A program made the translations under genes and the position numbers. This document shows positions 41,952-51,575 of a DNA stretch of 64,000 nt, piece by piece. The notes under the pieces are model-generated. The model saw only the letters and a list, made by a program, of their open reading frames with translations. It had not been told where the DNA came from and did not search any database. Source of the DNA: CAVRIA01 sp963721115 (GTDB lineage Bacteria; Desulfobacterota; Binatia; HRBIN30; CADEER01); contig CAVRIA010000004.1 of NCBI GenBank assembly GCA_963721115.1, positions 372,001 to 436,000 on the forward strand. Direction: 5' to 3'. How positions within the stretch are numbered: the stretch's first letter is position 1; each line of letters begins with the position of its first letter.

Positions 41952-42728
41952 TCATTCCGAGTCGTCGTAGTCAACGTCATAGAGTTCCTTTTCCTGTTCC
42001 TTACTAACGGTGCCATCGTTGATCAAGGCACGGCGGCGTTGATCGTAGGCGTCGCGCACGAAAATGTAGTAGTCCAGCGACGCCTTTCTGGCTCCTTCGA
42101 TGTCGCCCAGAAGGCTGGCGCGGAAATCGACCACCTCCAACACGGTTCCGCCGAACGATACGTATCCTGGCACGAAATAGGGGTAGACGCGAAGCGCGGA
42201 ATCACCGGCTCGCCCGACCGCGTCGCGGATGTTGGACGGACCCAGGAGAGGGAGCACCAGATACGGACCCGGCGGCACTCCCCAGTATCCGAGCGTCTGG
42301 CCGACGTCCTCGAACTTGAGCGGCAGCCCGAGGGAAGTCGCTGGATCGAACAGCCCTCCCATCCCGCCGACGGTGTTCAGGAGAAAGCGCACCAAGGCGC
42401 GGCCCGCATCGGTGGGCTTCGCCTGCAGCGCGCTGTTGGTGAAATTGACCAGGAAGTAGAGGTTGTTGAAGAAATTCGTGACCGACGTCTGGACCGGGTC
42501 CGGTACGACGTGGTCGTATGCCCGGGCGGTGGGCTCCAGCACGTAGACGTCCACCTTTTCGTTGAACCAGAAGATCTTGCGGTTCAATGGTTGCAGTGGA
42601 TCGCTGACCGTCTCCGCCTGTCCGGTGCCCGGCTTCGGGAGCAGGCAGAGCGCGACAGCGAGGAACGCGATGATCGCGGTGCGGCGCGGCTTCATGGTCA
42701 CTCCGTAGCCTCGTCGCGCGGCCTGCAT
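41952..42728 (-). CDS. mlaA: Outer-membrane phospholipid transport protein MlaA (VacJ)
   Basis: A 258-residue protein with the MlaA motifs DPLQPLNRKIFWFNEKVDV, FFNNLYFLVNFTNSALQ, RFLLNTVGGMGGLFDPA, and YWGVPPGPYLVLPLLGPSN. MlaA removes mislocalised phospholipids from the outer leaflet. I chose ATG 42728 because GGAGGA lies just upstream; ATGs at 42764 and 42695 are alternatives. The signal sequence AIIAFLAVALCLLP has a Cys but with Leu at -1, so the lipobox is not canonical and the protein may not be lipidated. Confidence 0.9.
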   Translation of the reverse strand: MQAARRGYGVTMKPRRTAIIAFLAVALCLLPKPGTGQAETVSDPLQPLNRKIFWFNEKVDVYVLEPTARAYDHVVPDPVQTSVTNFFNNLYFLVNFTNSALQAKPTDAGRALVRFLLNTVGGMGGLFDPATSLGLPLKFEDVGQTLGYWGVPPGPYLVLPLLGPSNIRDAVGRAGDSALRVYPYFVPGYVSFGGTVLEVVDFRASLLGDIEGARKASLDYYIFVRDAYDQRRRALINDGTVSKEQEKELYDVDYDDSE

Positions 42729-42760
42729 GTCTCCTCCGGTCGAACGGTTCAGCATCTGTG

Positions 42761-43231
42761 TCATTTCTCCTCGTCAACTCCGGCGTTGTGAATGAGCTTG
42801 CCGATCATTCGCTCGAGGATGACCGCGGATTCGACGAAGGTGATCTGGTCGCCCGATTTGAGGAGCGTTTCCTCGCCGCCCGGCTGCAGCGATATATAGC
42901 GGTCGCCGAGCAGGCCAGCGGTGAAGATCGAGGCCGAGGTGTCGACCGGCAGCTTCAGGCCCGCATCGAGGTTCAGCCCGACACGGGCTCGATAGTCCTT
43001 GTCGAGCGTGATCGAGGAGATCTCGCCGACCTTGACTCCGGAGATCACCACCTGTGCGCGCGTCTTGAGGCCGCCGATCTCGTCGAAGTCGGCGTACAGC
43101 TTCAGGCCTCCCGGTTGCCGAAACGACAGACCGCCGACGCTGAGCGAGAGATACGCGATCGCCGCTAGGCCGGCCAGAACGAAGAGACCGACGATCAGAT
43201 CGCGAGTGCCGGATCGATTCATGCCGCTCAT
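42761..43231 (-). CDS. mlaD: MCE-domain protein MlaD
   Basis: A 156-residue protein with an N-terminal membrane anchor (DLIVGLFVLAGLAAIAYLSLSVG) and one MCE domain (KLYADFDEIGGLKTRAQVVISGVKVGEI, SASIFTAGLLGDRYISL). MlaD forms the hexameric ring on MlaE that conducts phospholipids across the periplasmic face. It overlaps mlaE by 4 bases. Confidence 0.94.
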   Translation of the reverse strand: MSGMNRSGTRDLIVGLFVLAGLAAIAYLSLSVGGLSFRQPGGLKLYADFDEIGGLKTRAQVVISGVKVGEISSITLDKDYRARVGLNLDAGLKLPVDTSASIFTAGLLGDRYISLQPGGEETLLKSGDQITFVESAVILERMIGKLIHNAGVDEEK

Positions 43232-44001
43232 ACTCCCCACAAGGCGGTGATGAAGTAGTCGAAGATCAGTATGCTGACGGAGGCAATGACGACGGTGGAC
43301 GTGGTCGCCGCGCTGACGCCGGCAGACGTGGGCTCGCTCTTGTAGCCGCGATAGGTGGCGATGAGACCGACCAGGACGCCGAATACCAGAGCCTTGAGGA
43401 GGCTGCCGAGAATGTCGTCCGAGAAGTCGACGGCGGACTGCAAGCTGTTCATGTAGCTGCCCGGGTCGACGCCCATGAGACGCACGCCGACCAGGTAGCC
43501 GCCGAACAGGCCGGAGACGATGAACAGCGCCGACAGGAGGGGCATGACTACGATCATCGCCAGCGCCTTCGGGGTGATGACGAAGTGCACTGGGTCGACG
43601 GACATCATTCGCAGGCCGTCGAGCTGCTCGGTGGCGACCATGGTGCCGATCTCCGCGGCGGTGGCCGAGCCGGCGCGCCCGGTGGCCAGCAGGGCGGTAA
43701 GGACGGGGCCCAACTCGCGCACCAGGCTCAGGCCCACCACCGCGCCCAGCGACTGCGTGGCACCGAAGGTGACCAGAGTATTGTAGCCCTGCAGGCCTAG
43801 CACCGCCCCCACCGCGACTCCGCACACGCAGATGATGATGAGCGACAGCACGCCGAGCTTGAAGACCTCCTCGATGAACGGACGGAGGCGAATCGGCGGC
43901 GTGATCACGCAGCGCGCCATGTGGGCGGAGAAGGCGGCCAGCCGCCCCAGCTCCTCGACGAACCCGATCGTGACCGTGCCAAGCGACCGGACGAGATTCA
44001 C
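43228..44001 (-). CDS. mlaE: Phospholipid ABC transporter permease MlaE
   Basis: A 257-residue permease with five to six membrane segments. Signature parts are GAVLGLQGYNTLVTFGA, LVRELGPVLTALLATGRAGSATAAEIGTM-type sequence and EQLDGLRMMSVDPVHFVITPK, which define MlaE/TTG2B permeases. It starts at GTG 44001, overlapping the mlaF stop (GTGA). Confidence 0.95.
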   Translation of the reverse strand: MNLVRSLGTVTIGFVEELGRLAAFSAHMARCVITPPIRLRPFIEEVFKLGVLSLIIICVCGVAVGAVLGLQGYNTLVTFGATQSLGAVVGLSLVRELGPVLTALLATGRAGSATAAEIGTMVATEQLDGLRMMSVDPVHFVITPKALAMIVVMPLLSALFIVSGLFGGYLVGVRLMGVDPGSYMNSLQSAVDFSDDILGSLLKALVFGVLVGLIATYRGYKSEPTSAGVSAATTSTVVIASVSILIFDYFITALWGV

Positions 44002-44831
44002 TTCGAGTCTCCGCGGCCGCTGCGCGCCGGCTCTGCCTCGACCGGCGCGGCCGTCAGCTCGATCGAGGCGTCGAGGTCGAGGAAGCTGGCGACGCGGGGA
44101 TCTTCGCTTCGCTGTAAATCCTGCGGCGTGCCCGATACTGCGCCGTCGGGGAGGAGGATCAGAACCCGCTCCGCCATTCGCATGGTGGAGCGGATGTGGT
44201 GGGAGATGACCACCATGGTCATCTGCAGGCGCCTGTTGATGTCGAGCAACAGGCTTTCGATGCGCCGCAGCGAGATCGGATCGAGACCCGAGAGGGGCTC
44301 GTCGCAGAGGAGGATGATCGGCTTCATCATGAGGGCCCGGGCGAGAGCGACGCGCTTGGTCATGCCACCGGACAGCTGTCCCGGCAAGAGGTCGTCGATG
44401 TCGGACAGTCCCACGGACTGCAGCCGGTCGTGTACCTCGTCGGCGATCTCCGCTTCGCTGCTTTGCGTGTGCTCGCGCAGCGGGAAGGCCAGATTCTCGA
44501 AAATGGTCATCGAGTTCAACAGGGCGCCATCCTGAAACATCATCCCGAGCTTTGGCCGCACGTGGTACATCTCCCGCTCGGACAGACGAGTGATGTCTTC
44601 GCCGTCGACCGTGATGCGCCCCGCCTGGGGGCGGACGAGACCGCCGATCAACCGCAGGGCGGTGCTCTTTCCCGAGCCGCTGCCGCCCAGGATGACGGTG
44701 ATCTTGCCCCTGGGGAAAGCACACGACAGGTCGTCGAACACGCGGCGCGTGCCGAAGGACATTCGCACGTGTTGAAACTCGATGTGCGGGACGTCGCCCG
44801 TCGAGGGCTCGATGTGAGGCTGACTGGACAT
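43998..44831 (-). CDS. mlaF: Phospholipid ABC transporter ATPase MlaF
   Basis: A 277-residue ATPase. Walker A GGSGSGKST, signature LSGGMTKRVALARAL, Walker B ILLCDEPLSGLDP, and the family region PKLGMMFQDGALLNSMTIFENLAFPLREHTQ match MlaF. It is the first gene of the operon mlaF-E-D-A-C. The usual STAS subunit mlaB is not present here. The C-terminal extension after the H-loop may form the MlaB-contact region. Confidence 0.95.
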   Translation of the reverse strand: MSSQPHIEPSTGDVPHIEFQHVRMSFGTRRVFDDLSCAFPRGKITVILGGSGSGKSTALRLIGGLVRPQAGRITVDGEDITRLSEREMYHVRPKLGMMFQDGALLNSMTIFENLAFPLREHTQSSEAEIADEVHDRLQSVGLSDIDDLLPGQLSGGMTKRVALARALMMKPIILLCDEPLSGLDPISLRRIESLLLDINRRLQMTMVVISHHIRSTMRMAERVLILLPDGAVSGTPQDLQRSEDPRVASFLDLDASIELTAAPVEAEPARSGRGDSK

Positions 44832-44965
44832 CTGAGTCGTACAAAATACCGCAACTGGCGCCGGTGTCGACCATGGCGGCGTTCGGCCTTGTCCGACGCC
44901 GACGCGGGGACAAAGCCAAAAGACGCGCCCCGCGCACGCACCGCCGCCCGGAAACGGTGCTCCGG

Positions 44966-45637
44966 CTACTCCTCCTCCAGGCGTTCGCCGAGCTTCTCGG
45001 CCAACGAGTGTAGCCGCCGACGCAGGCGTTCCACCTCCGACTCGAGTGCGGCGACCCGCGACGGCAGAGTCGGACTGGCGGCCGTCGTCGGTCCGCCGAA
45101 CACAGATGGTGCCGGTGGTGCGGGCGAGTCCACAGGATGCAGGTCGGGGCAGAGTCGCTGCCCGTACCGCTCCGCCCTCGATCCCGACCCCGGTGGCAGC
45201 CGCTGGATCAGCTCGCGATCCAGAAGGGGCTGCGTCAAGGCGGCGAAATGATCCAGGGACTCGATCGATATCATCCGACTGACGCGGTTGCGCAGCTCGG
45301 CCGCGGTCTGCGGTCCGCGCATCAGGAGCTCAGCCAGGATGGCGAGGGCCGCGATGTCGATCTTCAGGGTCGAAGTGCCCGTGTGGCAGTACTTGTCGAC
45401 ACGGCTGTTGCCGGGAAACACGCGGCGGGTGAGCTCCTTGTCGATGAGGCCTTCGAGAGCAGCGCTGACCTCGTCGTCGGAGAGCGACAGCAGGGGCTCG
45501 CGATTGTTCTTCTGATTGGCGCCATTGACGGCGGCGTTGAGGGTGAGAGGGTACTGCTCGGGTGTGGTCAGGGCCTTCTCGACCAACACCCCCAGCAGCC
45601 GGGCCTCGTGCGCGTCCAATCGGATCTCAGGGTCCAT
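44966..45637 (-). CDS. YceH-family winged-helix protein (DUF480)
   Basis: A 223-residue protein with two winged-helix modules. The start ARLLGVLVEKALTTPEQYPLT, then NREPLLSLSDDEVSAALEGL and RGPQTAAELRNRVSRM are the YceH marks. The last 35 residues (RVAALESEVERLRRRLHSLAEKL) form a coiled coil. DNA-binding is suspected but targets are unknown. Start 45637 is supported by the conserved N-terminus. Confidence 0.9.
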   Translation of the reverse strand: MDPEIRLDAHEARLLGVLVEKALTTPEQYPLTLNAAVNGANQKNNREPLLSLSDDEVSAALEGLIDKELTRRVFPGNSRVDKYCHTGTSTLKIDIAALAILAELLMRGPQTAAELRNRVSRMISIESLDHFAALTQPLLDRELIQRLPPGSGSRAERYGQRLCPDLHPVDSPAPPAPSVFGGPTTAASPTLPSRVAALESEVERLRRRLHSLAEKLGERLEEE

Positions 45638-45758
45638 CGACGCAGAGGTTATCAGAAAGACGGCGGGGTGGAGCAAGCGTGCTCGCTCGCCGATTTGCCG
45701 CGCTGCCGCGATGGTGTACCTAGGAGCGGCGATTCCCGCGGCGCGGGAGGAGGACGAC

Positions 45759-46397
45759 ATGAGCTGGAAGAACGGTACGGTGCTGGTTTCCCTTGGGGCT
45801 CTGGTGGGCCTGTGTGCTTGCGGTGGAGGCAACCTCGACCGGGCCGGACAGGTGGCCGGGGTCGTTGAGGCGCCCGCCGGTCAGTTGTCCCTGCTGCGGC
45901 AGCCGAACGTGTTGGTGCGCTTCGCTTGGCTGTGGGTGGGAGTCGCGCACGCACTGACGGGCATCGATCCGGTGCCTTCGATCGAGGTGCGGCTAGAGCT
46001 TATCGACGCCAACGGCGACGTGGCGGGCGAGCTCACGCATGGGACGACGGATGCCGCGGGCGGCTACAGCTTCGCGCTGGCGTCGAACGAAGATCCGGGA
46101 AGTGGCCTCGCGGTCAGCGTCGGCTCCGGCGACACGCTGATGCGCGCCTTCGTCTACGGAGGACAGGTCGACATCACTCCGGCCAGTGAGGCGACGTTCC
46201 GGCTGGTGCTGGGCAGCGGCTTTCCCCTCGGTCGCTTCTCGGCCGACGATCTGGCGGGCATTCAGGTCGAGGTCGATCGAGCAACCGCCGACGTGGCCTC
46301 CGGCAGCTCCGTCGCGATCGCCAATGGTAGGGCAGAGCAAGCCGCAGCGGACGACCCTGGTGTGACCGCGGCCATCGAGGCGGCCGGCGCTTCGTAG
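45759..46397 (+). CDS. Secreted lipoprotein with beta-sandwich domain
   Basis: A 212-residue lipoprotein. The signal peptide ends in lipobox LCAC (about residue 21), then GGGNLDRAGQ. The following part (IDANGDVAGELTHGTTDAAGGYSFALAS) resembles carboxypeptidase-regulatory-like/Big-type beta sandwiches often found in cell-surface proteins. No catalytic motif is present. Ribosome site GGGAGGAGG directly precedes ATG 45759. The end is Ala-rich. I do not recognise a family. Confidence 0.75.
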   Translation: MSWKNGTVLVSLGALVGLCACGGGNLDRAGQVAGVVEAPAGQLSLLRQPNVLVRFAWLWVGVAHALTGIDPVPSIEVRLELIDANGDVAGELTHGTTDAAGGYSFALASNEDPGSGLAVSVGSGDTLMRAFVYGGQVDITPASEATFRLVLGSGFPLGRFSADDLAGIQVEVDRATADVASGSSVAIANGRAEQAAADDPGVTAAIEAAGAS

Positions 46398-46462
46398 GGG
46401 ACCCGTCTCGTGGCAGGCCCGCAGACGATCCCTTCCCGGCGGCTTTCCGTCCAAACCCTCGT

Positions 46463-46888
<426 letters not shown>

Positions 46889-46910
46889 TTCCTCGGCTCC
46901 CTTCGCCCTG

Positions 46911-48131
46911 TCACGTCTTCTTTTCCGCCACCCACTGTGCCATCACGCGTCCCGCCGTCAGGGCCGTCAAGGAGCGGGGCGCCAGCCGAGAGAGGTTGGA
47001 TTGCAGCCAGCTTCCCCAGCCGGAGATGACCGAGGGAGTGTGCCCGAGGGCGTTCAGGGCGACGCCGACTACTCGCGCCGGCGGCTCCCCTTCGTGGGGC
47101 GATTCCCCCGCCACCGCCTGGAACTCGGTCACGGTCGGACCGGGCTCGAGAACCAAGACGTCGATGTCTGATCCCTGCATCTCTCCCCACAGCGATTCCC
47201 CGAAGAACAGGTCGAAGGCCTTCGTGGCGCTGTAGACGCCGTTGAACGGCACCGGTTGTCGGCCCGCGACGGACCCGACGATGATCACCGCGCCGCGCCC
47301 GCGCTCCCGCATGGCAGGCAGGATGCGGCTGGTGAGAATGACTGGCGAGATGCAGTTGAGCTGGATCATCGTGCGCAGTCGCTCGGTGTCCTGAGCGTCG
47401 AAGCGGCCCGCGTACCCGTACCCGGCATTGTTCACCAACACCGCGATCTTCAGGTCCGCCACGGCCGCGAGCACGCGATCGGCTCCATTCGGAGCGCCGA
47501 GGTCGGCCGTGACGACGCGCGTTCGAACTTTGTGCGCCGCTTCCAGCTCGGCTGCCAGGTCCCTCAACCGGCCTTCGCGCCGCGCTGTCAGGACGCACGA
47601 CATGCCGTCGGCGGCAAGGGCGCGGGCGAACTCGGCGCCGATCCCCGACGACGCACCGGTGATCATCGCCCATTCGCCGTAGCGCGCCCGCAGGGAGGGA
47701 CGGAAGGCGTGAAACAGCGGTCGCGCCCGCCACAACCCCCGCGCGATCCAACCCAGCGGGAGCAGGGCGACGATGCCGAGGAGCCAGCCCATGAACCCGC
47801 CGCGGTGGACGGCGCTCCACACCAGCCCGGAGAAGGCGACCTGTCCCACGTAGACGGCCGCCCAAGGCCACATCCAGGCACGCAGGTGCCAGAGTCCGTA
47901 AGCGCCCAACGCATAGATGAGCCAGTGGGGCAGGGCGGCGAGCTTTGCCGCCCAACCGTGAAAGGTGATGCCGAACCAAATCTCGCGGTCGACGGCGACC
48001 GGCTTCAGGAAGATGTCCCACGGGACATAGATGGCCGCCATGAAGACGCAGAAAAAGAGCAGGGCGTTCATCCACCCGGGCCGCCGGCGGAGCTGCCGTC
48101 GCCCCCAGCTCTGCAAGCCGTCGTAATTCAT
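46911..48131 (-). CDS. Membrane-anchored SDR oxidoreductase fusion
   Basis: A 406-residue protein. Residues 1-150 hold about four hydrophobic segments (ALLFFCVFMAAIYVPWDIFL, WLIYALGAYGLWHLRAW, GWLLGIVALLPLGWIARGL), followed by an SDR domain with TGASSGIGAEFARAL, VNNAGYGYAGRF, catalytic Ser in IVGSVAG and YSATK. GPTVTEFQ occurs near its end. The fused membrane part suggests a lipid substrate, as in KDSR/17-beta-HSD12-like enzymes. ATG 48131 is chosen; the frame extends to 48188. Confidence 0.9.
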   Translation of the reverse strand: MNYDGLQSWGRRQLRRRPGWMNALLFFCVFMAAIYVPWDIFLKPVAVDREIWFGITFHGWAAKLAALPHWLIYALGAYGLWHLRAWMWPWAAVYVGQVAFSGLVWSAVHRGGFMGWLLGIVALLPLGWIARGLWRARPLFHAFRPSLRARYGEWAMITGASSGIGAEFARALAADGMSCVLTARREGRLRDLAAELEAAHKVRTRVVTADLGAPNGADRVLAAVADLKIAVLVNNAGYGYAGRFDAQDTERLRTMIQLNCISPVILTSRILPAMRERGRGAVIIVGSVAGRQPVPFNGVYSATKAFDLFFGESLWGEMQGSDIDVLVLEPGPTVTEFQAVAGESPHEGEPPARVVGVALNALGHTPSVISGWGSWLQSNLSRLAPRSLTALTAGRVMAQWVAEKKT

Positions 48132-48635
48132 GCTTCCCCCTCGGACTGATGGATGCGAACCTTTCCTGACGCGTCTGTCACTATACATCGGCCTCGAAAT
48201 GTAAAGCGGCCGTCATCCGCTCGTAACCTCGCTTGCGTACCATCATCGGGAATATGGTGAAACCAATCGAGCTGTTCTTCCGCCTCCTGTGTCCCCAGTG
48301 TGGATCTCCCACCCACGGCTCCAGCACGAGCTCGGGCGGCGAGTCGTCGTTCTGCGAGGACTGTGTCGGGGATCGAGAGATCGACGACGCCGATGCCTCC
48401 GGCGCCGGTTTCCCGTCCCGCCTGTCCCCATTTCAGCACTGACGGCTCCCGGGAGAAGGTCCGGCAACCCGATGGTGCCAGGACCGCGAGCATGTCACCG
48501 GCCGCACGCGCGGGCATCGCCGACCCGTCACGTAGCCGGTCACGTGCCGATTTCTTGTACGGTGGCCCGACCCGTCAACTCCTGGAGGCGCCCGTTTTTG
48601 TCCTATTCCGGCAAAAGGTGTGAGCGGCCTGCCTT
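48132..48635. other. Intergenic region between divergent SDR and kinase genes
   Basis: I find no gene I can defend in 504 bases. A frame starting at ATG 48254 and ending at 48442 contains CPQCG and FCEDC, like a zinc ribbon, but lacks other support. A minus-strand -10-like TATAGT (48180-48185) with TTTACA (48200-48205) is too tightly spaced. GCAAAAGG (48611-48618) pairs with CCTTTTGC (48632-48639), spanning the proposed TTG start of the kinase and so might occlude initiation. Confidence 0.5.
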
Positions 48636-49964
48636 TTGCAATTCCGCGCATTCGTGGAAGCTCTCCCTAGGGTCCGGGCGTTCCTTCTGCTGCGCTATAC
48701 GTTGATCATTGCGACGGCGTATCTGCTCCTCGCCGAGCAGGATTTCGCGTTCGCTTCTCCCGGTGCCGCGCTGCTGATCGCTTTGGCCCTGGCTTCTAAT
48801 GTGGGCATCGCCCAGCTTCCGGTCCCGGTGACCAATTCCACTCGCTTCGCCACGCTGATCATTCTCTGCGACACGGCTTGGATCACGGCCGCGCTGGTTC
48901 AGAGCGGCCGTTTCAGCGCGGACTTCTTCTACCTGTACTTCTTCGTCCTGTTGCTGGCGGCTATCGGGGAGAACCTGAGGTTGATCGCGGTCGGGGCATG
49001 TGTGGTCTGTGCCGCGTACTTCTTCGGACGCGTGGCGGTGGAAGGGAGCTCACCGCCGTGGACGTCTCCCGAGCTGATCCGGATTCCGTTCCTCTTCAGC
49101 ACCGCCATCTTCTACGGCTACATGGTCGACCGCACCCGCCGCGAAGGACGGCGGGCCGACGATGCGGAGGCGCTGGCGGTGCAGTTGTCGCGAACGCTGG
49201 GTGAGTTCAAGATCCTCTACGCTCGTGCGCAAAAGGCGGAGCGCATCAAGACGGAGCTGCTCGCAACCGTCTCGCACGAGTTGCGCACTCCTCTGACCTC
49301 TCTGATCGGCTACGTCGAGCTGCTGATGGACCAGAGCTACGGGCCGGTGAACGCCGGCCAGCGCTCGACCCTCGGCCGGGTCCAGCTGTCCGGTCGTGTG
49401 CTGCAGCAGGCCATCTCCCGCATGCTCGACGCGAGCCGGATCGAGTTCGGTGCCGAGGAGGTGAGCTGCGGGGAGTTCGAGCTCGGGGGCCTCTTCGACG
49501 AACTGCGGGCGGAGCTGTCCGGCAACGATTCCGTCTCGGTCGACTGGATGGATCCGCCGAACGTGCCGCCCCTGCGGACCGATGGCGAGAAGCTGCACAC
49601 GGTCCTGCGGAACCTGGTCGAGAACGCGGTCAAGTACACCCCGCTGGGGCGCGTCGTGATCGACGCCCGCTGGGATGCGCGGCCGGACGAGGTCGAGATC
49701 CGGGTCGTCGATACCGGAATCGGCATCGCCGCGGGCGAGATCGAGGACGTCTTCGAAGCCTTTCGTCAGGCGTCGAATCGAGGCCAGTGCCCGGCCTCGG
49801 GGGTGGGCCTGGGGCTCTACATTGTGCAGCGTCTGGTCGAACGCCTGGGGGGCGATGTCAGGGTGACATCGGAGCTGGGCCGAGGCTCGACGTTTTCCGT
49901 CCGCATCCCGCGCTTGTTACACTGCGGCGCCGCCGTGGCTGCCGGACCGGTGCTCTCCAGTTGA
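48636..49964 (+). CDS. Orphan membrane sensor histidine kinase (paralogue of 26524)
   Basis: A 442-residue kinase. Five or six membrane helices cover residues about 15-170 (AFLLLRYTLIIATAYLLLAEQD, ATLIILCDTAWITAALVQSG, FFYLYFFVLLLAAIGE). The H-box is ATVSHELRTPLTSLIGYVEL, the N-box LVENAVKYTPLGR, G-boxes DTGIGIAAGE and GVGLGLYIVQRL. It shares the membrane layout of the kinase at 26524. No regulator adjoins. The start is uncertain: TTG 48636 or GTG 48654; an in-frame stop at 48621 limits it. Confidence 0.88.
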   Translation: MQFRAFVEALPRVRAFLLLRYTLIIATAYLLLAEQDFAFASPGAALLIALALASNVGIAQLPVPVTNSTRFATLIILCDTAWITAALVQSGRFSADFFYLYFFVLLLAAIGENLRLIAVGACVVCAAYFFGRVAVEGSSPPWTSPELIRIPFLFSTAIFYGYMVDRTRREGRRADDAEALAVQLSRTLGEFKILYARAQKAERIKTELLATVSHELRTPLTSLIGYVELLMDQSYGPVNAGQRSTLGRVQLSGRVLQQAISRMLDASRIEFGAEEVSCGEFELGGLFDELRAELSGNDSVSVDWMDPPNVPPLRTDGEKLHTVLRNLVENAVKYTPLGRVVIDARWDARPDEVEIRVVDTGIGIAAGEIEDVFEAFRQASNRGQCPASGVGLGLYIVQRLVERLGGDVRVTSELGRGSTFSVRIPRLLHCGAAVAAGPVLSS

Positions 49965-50055
49965 GCGCGGGTTCCGCTCTCGTTTGCAGCGCGTCCGGCG
50001 GCCGGGCTATGCCGCTCTGCCGGACGAAATACCTCAGCGGACGAAGGAGAGAGCG

Positions 50056-50430
50056 ATGGCGGATGAATCGGATCTGATGGAGAAGGGAAGGGAGGTTGTG
50101 GCGGCGCTGTGGGGCGAACGAGTCGGGGGCGCGCCGGGGCTCCCGGCCCAGCGGGTGGCGCCGGAGTTCTTCGGGCTGGTGACGCAGTTCGTCTTCGGCA
50201 TGTTCTGGGCGCGTCCCAACCTCGACCTGCGCAGCCGCAGTCTGTGCACGGTCGCGCAGCTGGCCGCTCTGGGCAGGACGGACGAGCTGAAGGGGCACCT
50301 GATGGGTGCGTTGCATCTCGGGATCTCCCGCGAAGAGCTCATCGAGGTCCTGATGCAGACGGCGTGCTACGCCGGGGTGCCGGCGGCGGTAACAGCTCTG
50401 AACGCCGCGGCGGACGTCCTGACCGGGTAG
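50056..50430 (+). CDS. Carboxymuconolactone decarboxylase-family protein
   Basis: A 124-residue all-helical protein. RSRSLCTVAQLAALGRTDELKGHLMGALHLGISREEL followed by LMQTACYAGVPAAVTAL is the CMD signature. True gamma-CMD of the protocatechuate pathway needs pca partners, which are missing, and the AhpD CxxC is absent, so the reaction is open. Ribosome site AAGGAGAGAG precedes ATG 50056. mtgA starts 3 bases after the stop. Confidence 0.88.
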   Translation: MADESDLMEKGREVVAALWGERVGGAPGLPAQRVAPEFFGLVTQFVFGMFWARPNLDLRSRSLCTVAQLAALGRTDELKGHLMGALHLGISREELIEVLMQTACYAGVPAAVTALNAAADVLTG

Positions 50431-50433
50431 ACC

Positions 50434-51129
50434 ATGCGCGCGGCCCGTGCGCGGGGCCGGCGGCGCTGGGCGGTGCGCGTGTTGCGCCGGCTGGCGCTCC
50501 TCGTTCTCGGCTACTACGCGCTGTGCACGCTGGGGCTGGTGTATCTCAGATTCCTGCCGCCCCTGGTCACCATGGTGCAGCTACAGCAACGCCTGGAGTC
50601 CCTGGGCGACCCCAGTCGCGCACCGATGCGCTACACCTTCGTGCTGCGGCGCCGCATCTCCGACCATCTCGCCCACGCGGTCGTCGCGGCGGAGGATGCC
50701 CGCTTCTACCAACACCACGGAATCGATTGGCAGGGGGTCAGGGATGCAATGGAGGACAATCTGGAGCGCGGTCGCGTCTGGCGCGGCGGCTCGACGATCA
50801 CCCAGCAGTTGGTGAAGAATCTGTTCCTCGTCACGTACGGCTCACTGTTTCGCAAGGCGGTAGAGGCTCCGCTCGCCTTGCTGGCGGAAGCCGTACTGAC
50901 CAAGAATCGCATTCTGGAACTCTACCTCAACGTCGTCGAATGGGGGCCGTCGGTCTACGGCGCCGAAGCCGCGGCCCGGTATCACTATGGAGTCCCGGCC
51001 TCCGCGTTGAATCGGGAACAGTCGGCCCGTCTAGCAGCCTGTTTGCCCGCGCCGCGCTCGCGCATCCCACAGCGCATGAATCACTACTCGGGAATCATCC
51101 TCAAGCGCATGCAGGCCATGGGGTGGTGA
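50434..51129 (+). CDS. mtgA: Monofunctional peptidoglycan glycosyltransferase
   Basis: A 231-residue membrane-anchored GT51 enzyme. One N-terminal helix (LRRLALLVLGYYALCTLGLVYL), then the catalytic Glu in VVAAEDARFYQHHGID, and GGSTITQQLVKNLFL, LYLNVVEWGPSVYGAEAAA. It polymerises lipid II into glycan strands. Length is normal. It is coupled to the CMD gene upstream. Confidence 0.94.
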   Translation: MRAARARGRRRWAVRVLRRLALLVLGYYALCTLGLVYLRFLPPLVTMVQLQQRLESLGDPSRAPMRYTFVLRRRISDHLAHAVVAAEDARFYQHHGIDWQGVRDAMEDNLERGRVWRGGSTITQQLVKNLFLVTYGSLFRKAVEAPLALLAEAVLTKNRILELYLNVVEWGPSVYGAEAAARYHYGVPASALNREQSARLAACLPAPRSRIPQRMNHYSGIILKRMQAMGW

Positions 51130-51316
51130 TGCGAGACACCGCTGCTGCCCTCGTTTGGCACCGGAACGTTTTCTATGCACCTTCCGCCGTCCAACTGCAT
51201 TTCGATCTGTGCACTCCGGACTGGATCCGCCCTTCGACGGCTCTCTCCGGAAAAGAAAGTGGATTGGCAGACCTCTTGCTCAAGGAATTTGGCGTAGACG
51301 AATGGAGGGCAGGTAG

Positions 51317-51559
51317 ATGATGCTCATCGATATGACGGCACAGTTGAGCCCTCTGATCTGGGGACTTCAGGCCGCGTTTTTGATCTCCGGGTTGGTTCTC
51401 GTCGCGTCGGCGATCTACGCCAAGGCCAGGGATGCAGCGGCCCCTGCCGCGGCGGGGAAGAGTTGTGGCGCCCGCGTTCTTTCGCTGTCCTTGGTCCAGC
51501 GGCCCGGACAGCGCGCCCACCGATCATCCGGCAAGCCGCCGTACCCCGAGGCAGCCTGA
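51317..51559 (+). CDS. Possible small membrane protein
   Basis: An 80-residue frame starting at ATG 51317 with GGAGGG 12 bases upstream. It has one hydrophobic helix (LIWGLQAAFLISGLVLVASAIY) followed by a Lys/Arg/Ala-rich tail. No family is recognised, and the last 25 residues look low-complexity. It lies between mtgA and ltaE, a spot with no other gene. Confidence 0.35.
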   Translation: MMLIDMTAQLSPLIWGLQAAFLISGLVLVASAIYAKARDAAAPAAAGKSCGARVLSLSLVQRPGQRAHRSSGKPPYPEAA

Positions 51560-51575
51560 TCCCCCTGGCTGCCGC

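Noticed and set aside
48180..48205. Minus-strand promoter for the membrane SDR
   Set aside because: TATAGT and TTTACA are good hexamers but are only 14 bases apart.
48128..48517. 129-residue minus-strand frame in the SDR/kinase gap
   Set aside because: No domain, no ribosome site, overlaps the SDR start, and codon pattern is not that of the neighbours.
51130..51190. Second sigma-54-like site (TTGGCACC near 51163)
   Set aside because: The -24 half is acceptable but no GC dinucleotide stands at the required -12 distance.
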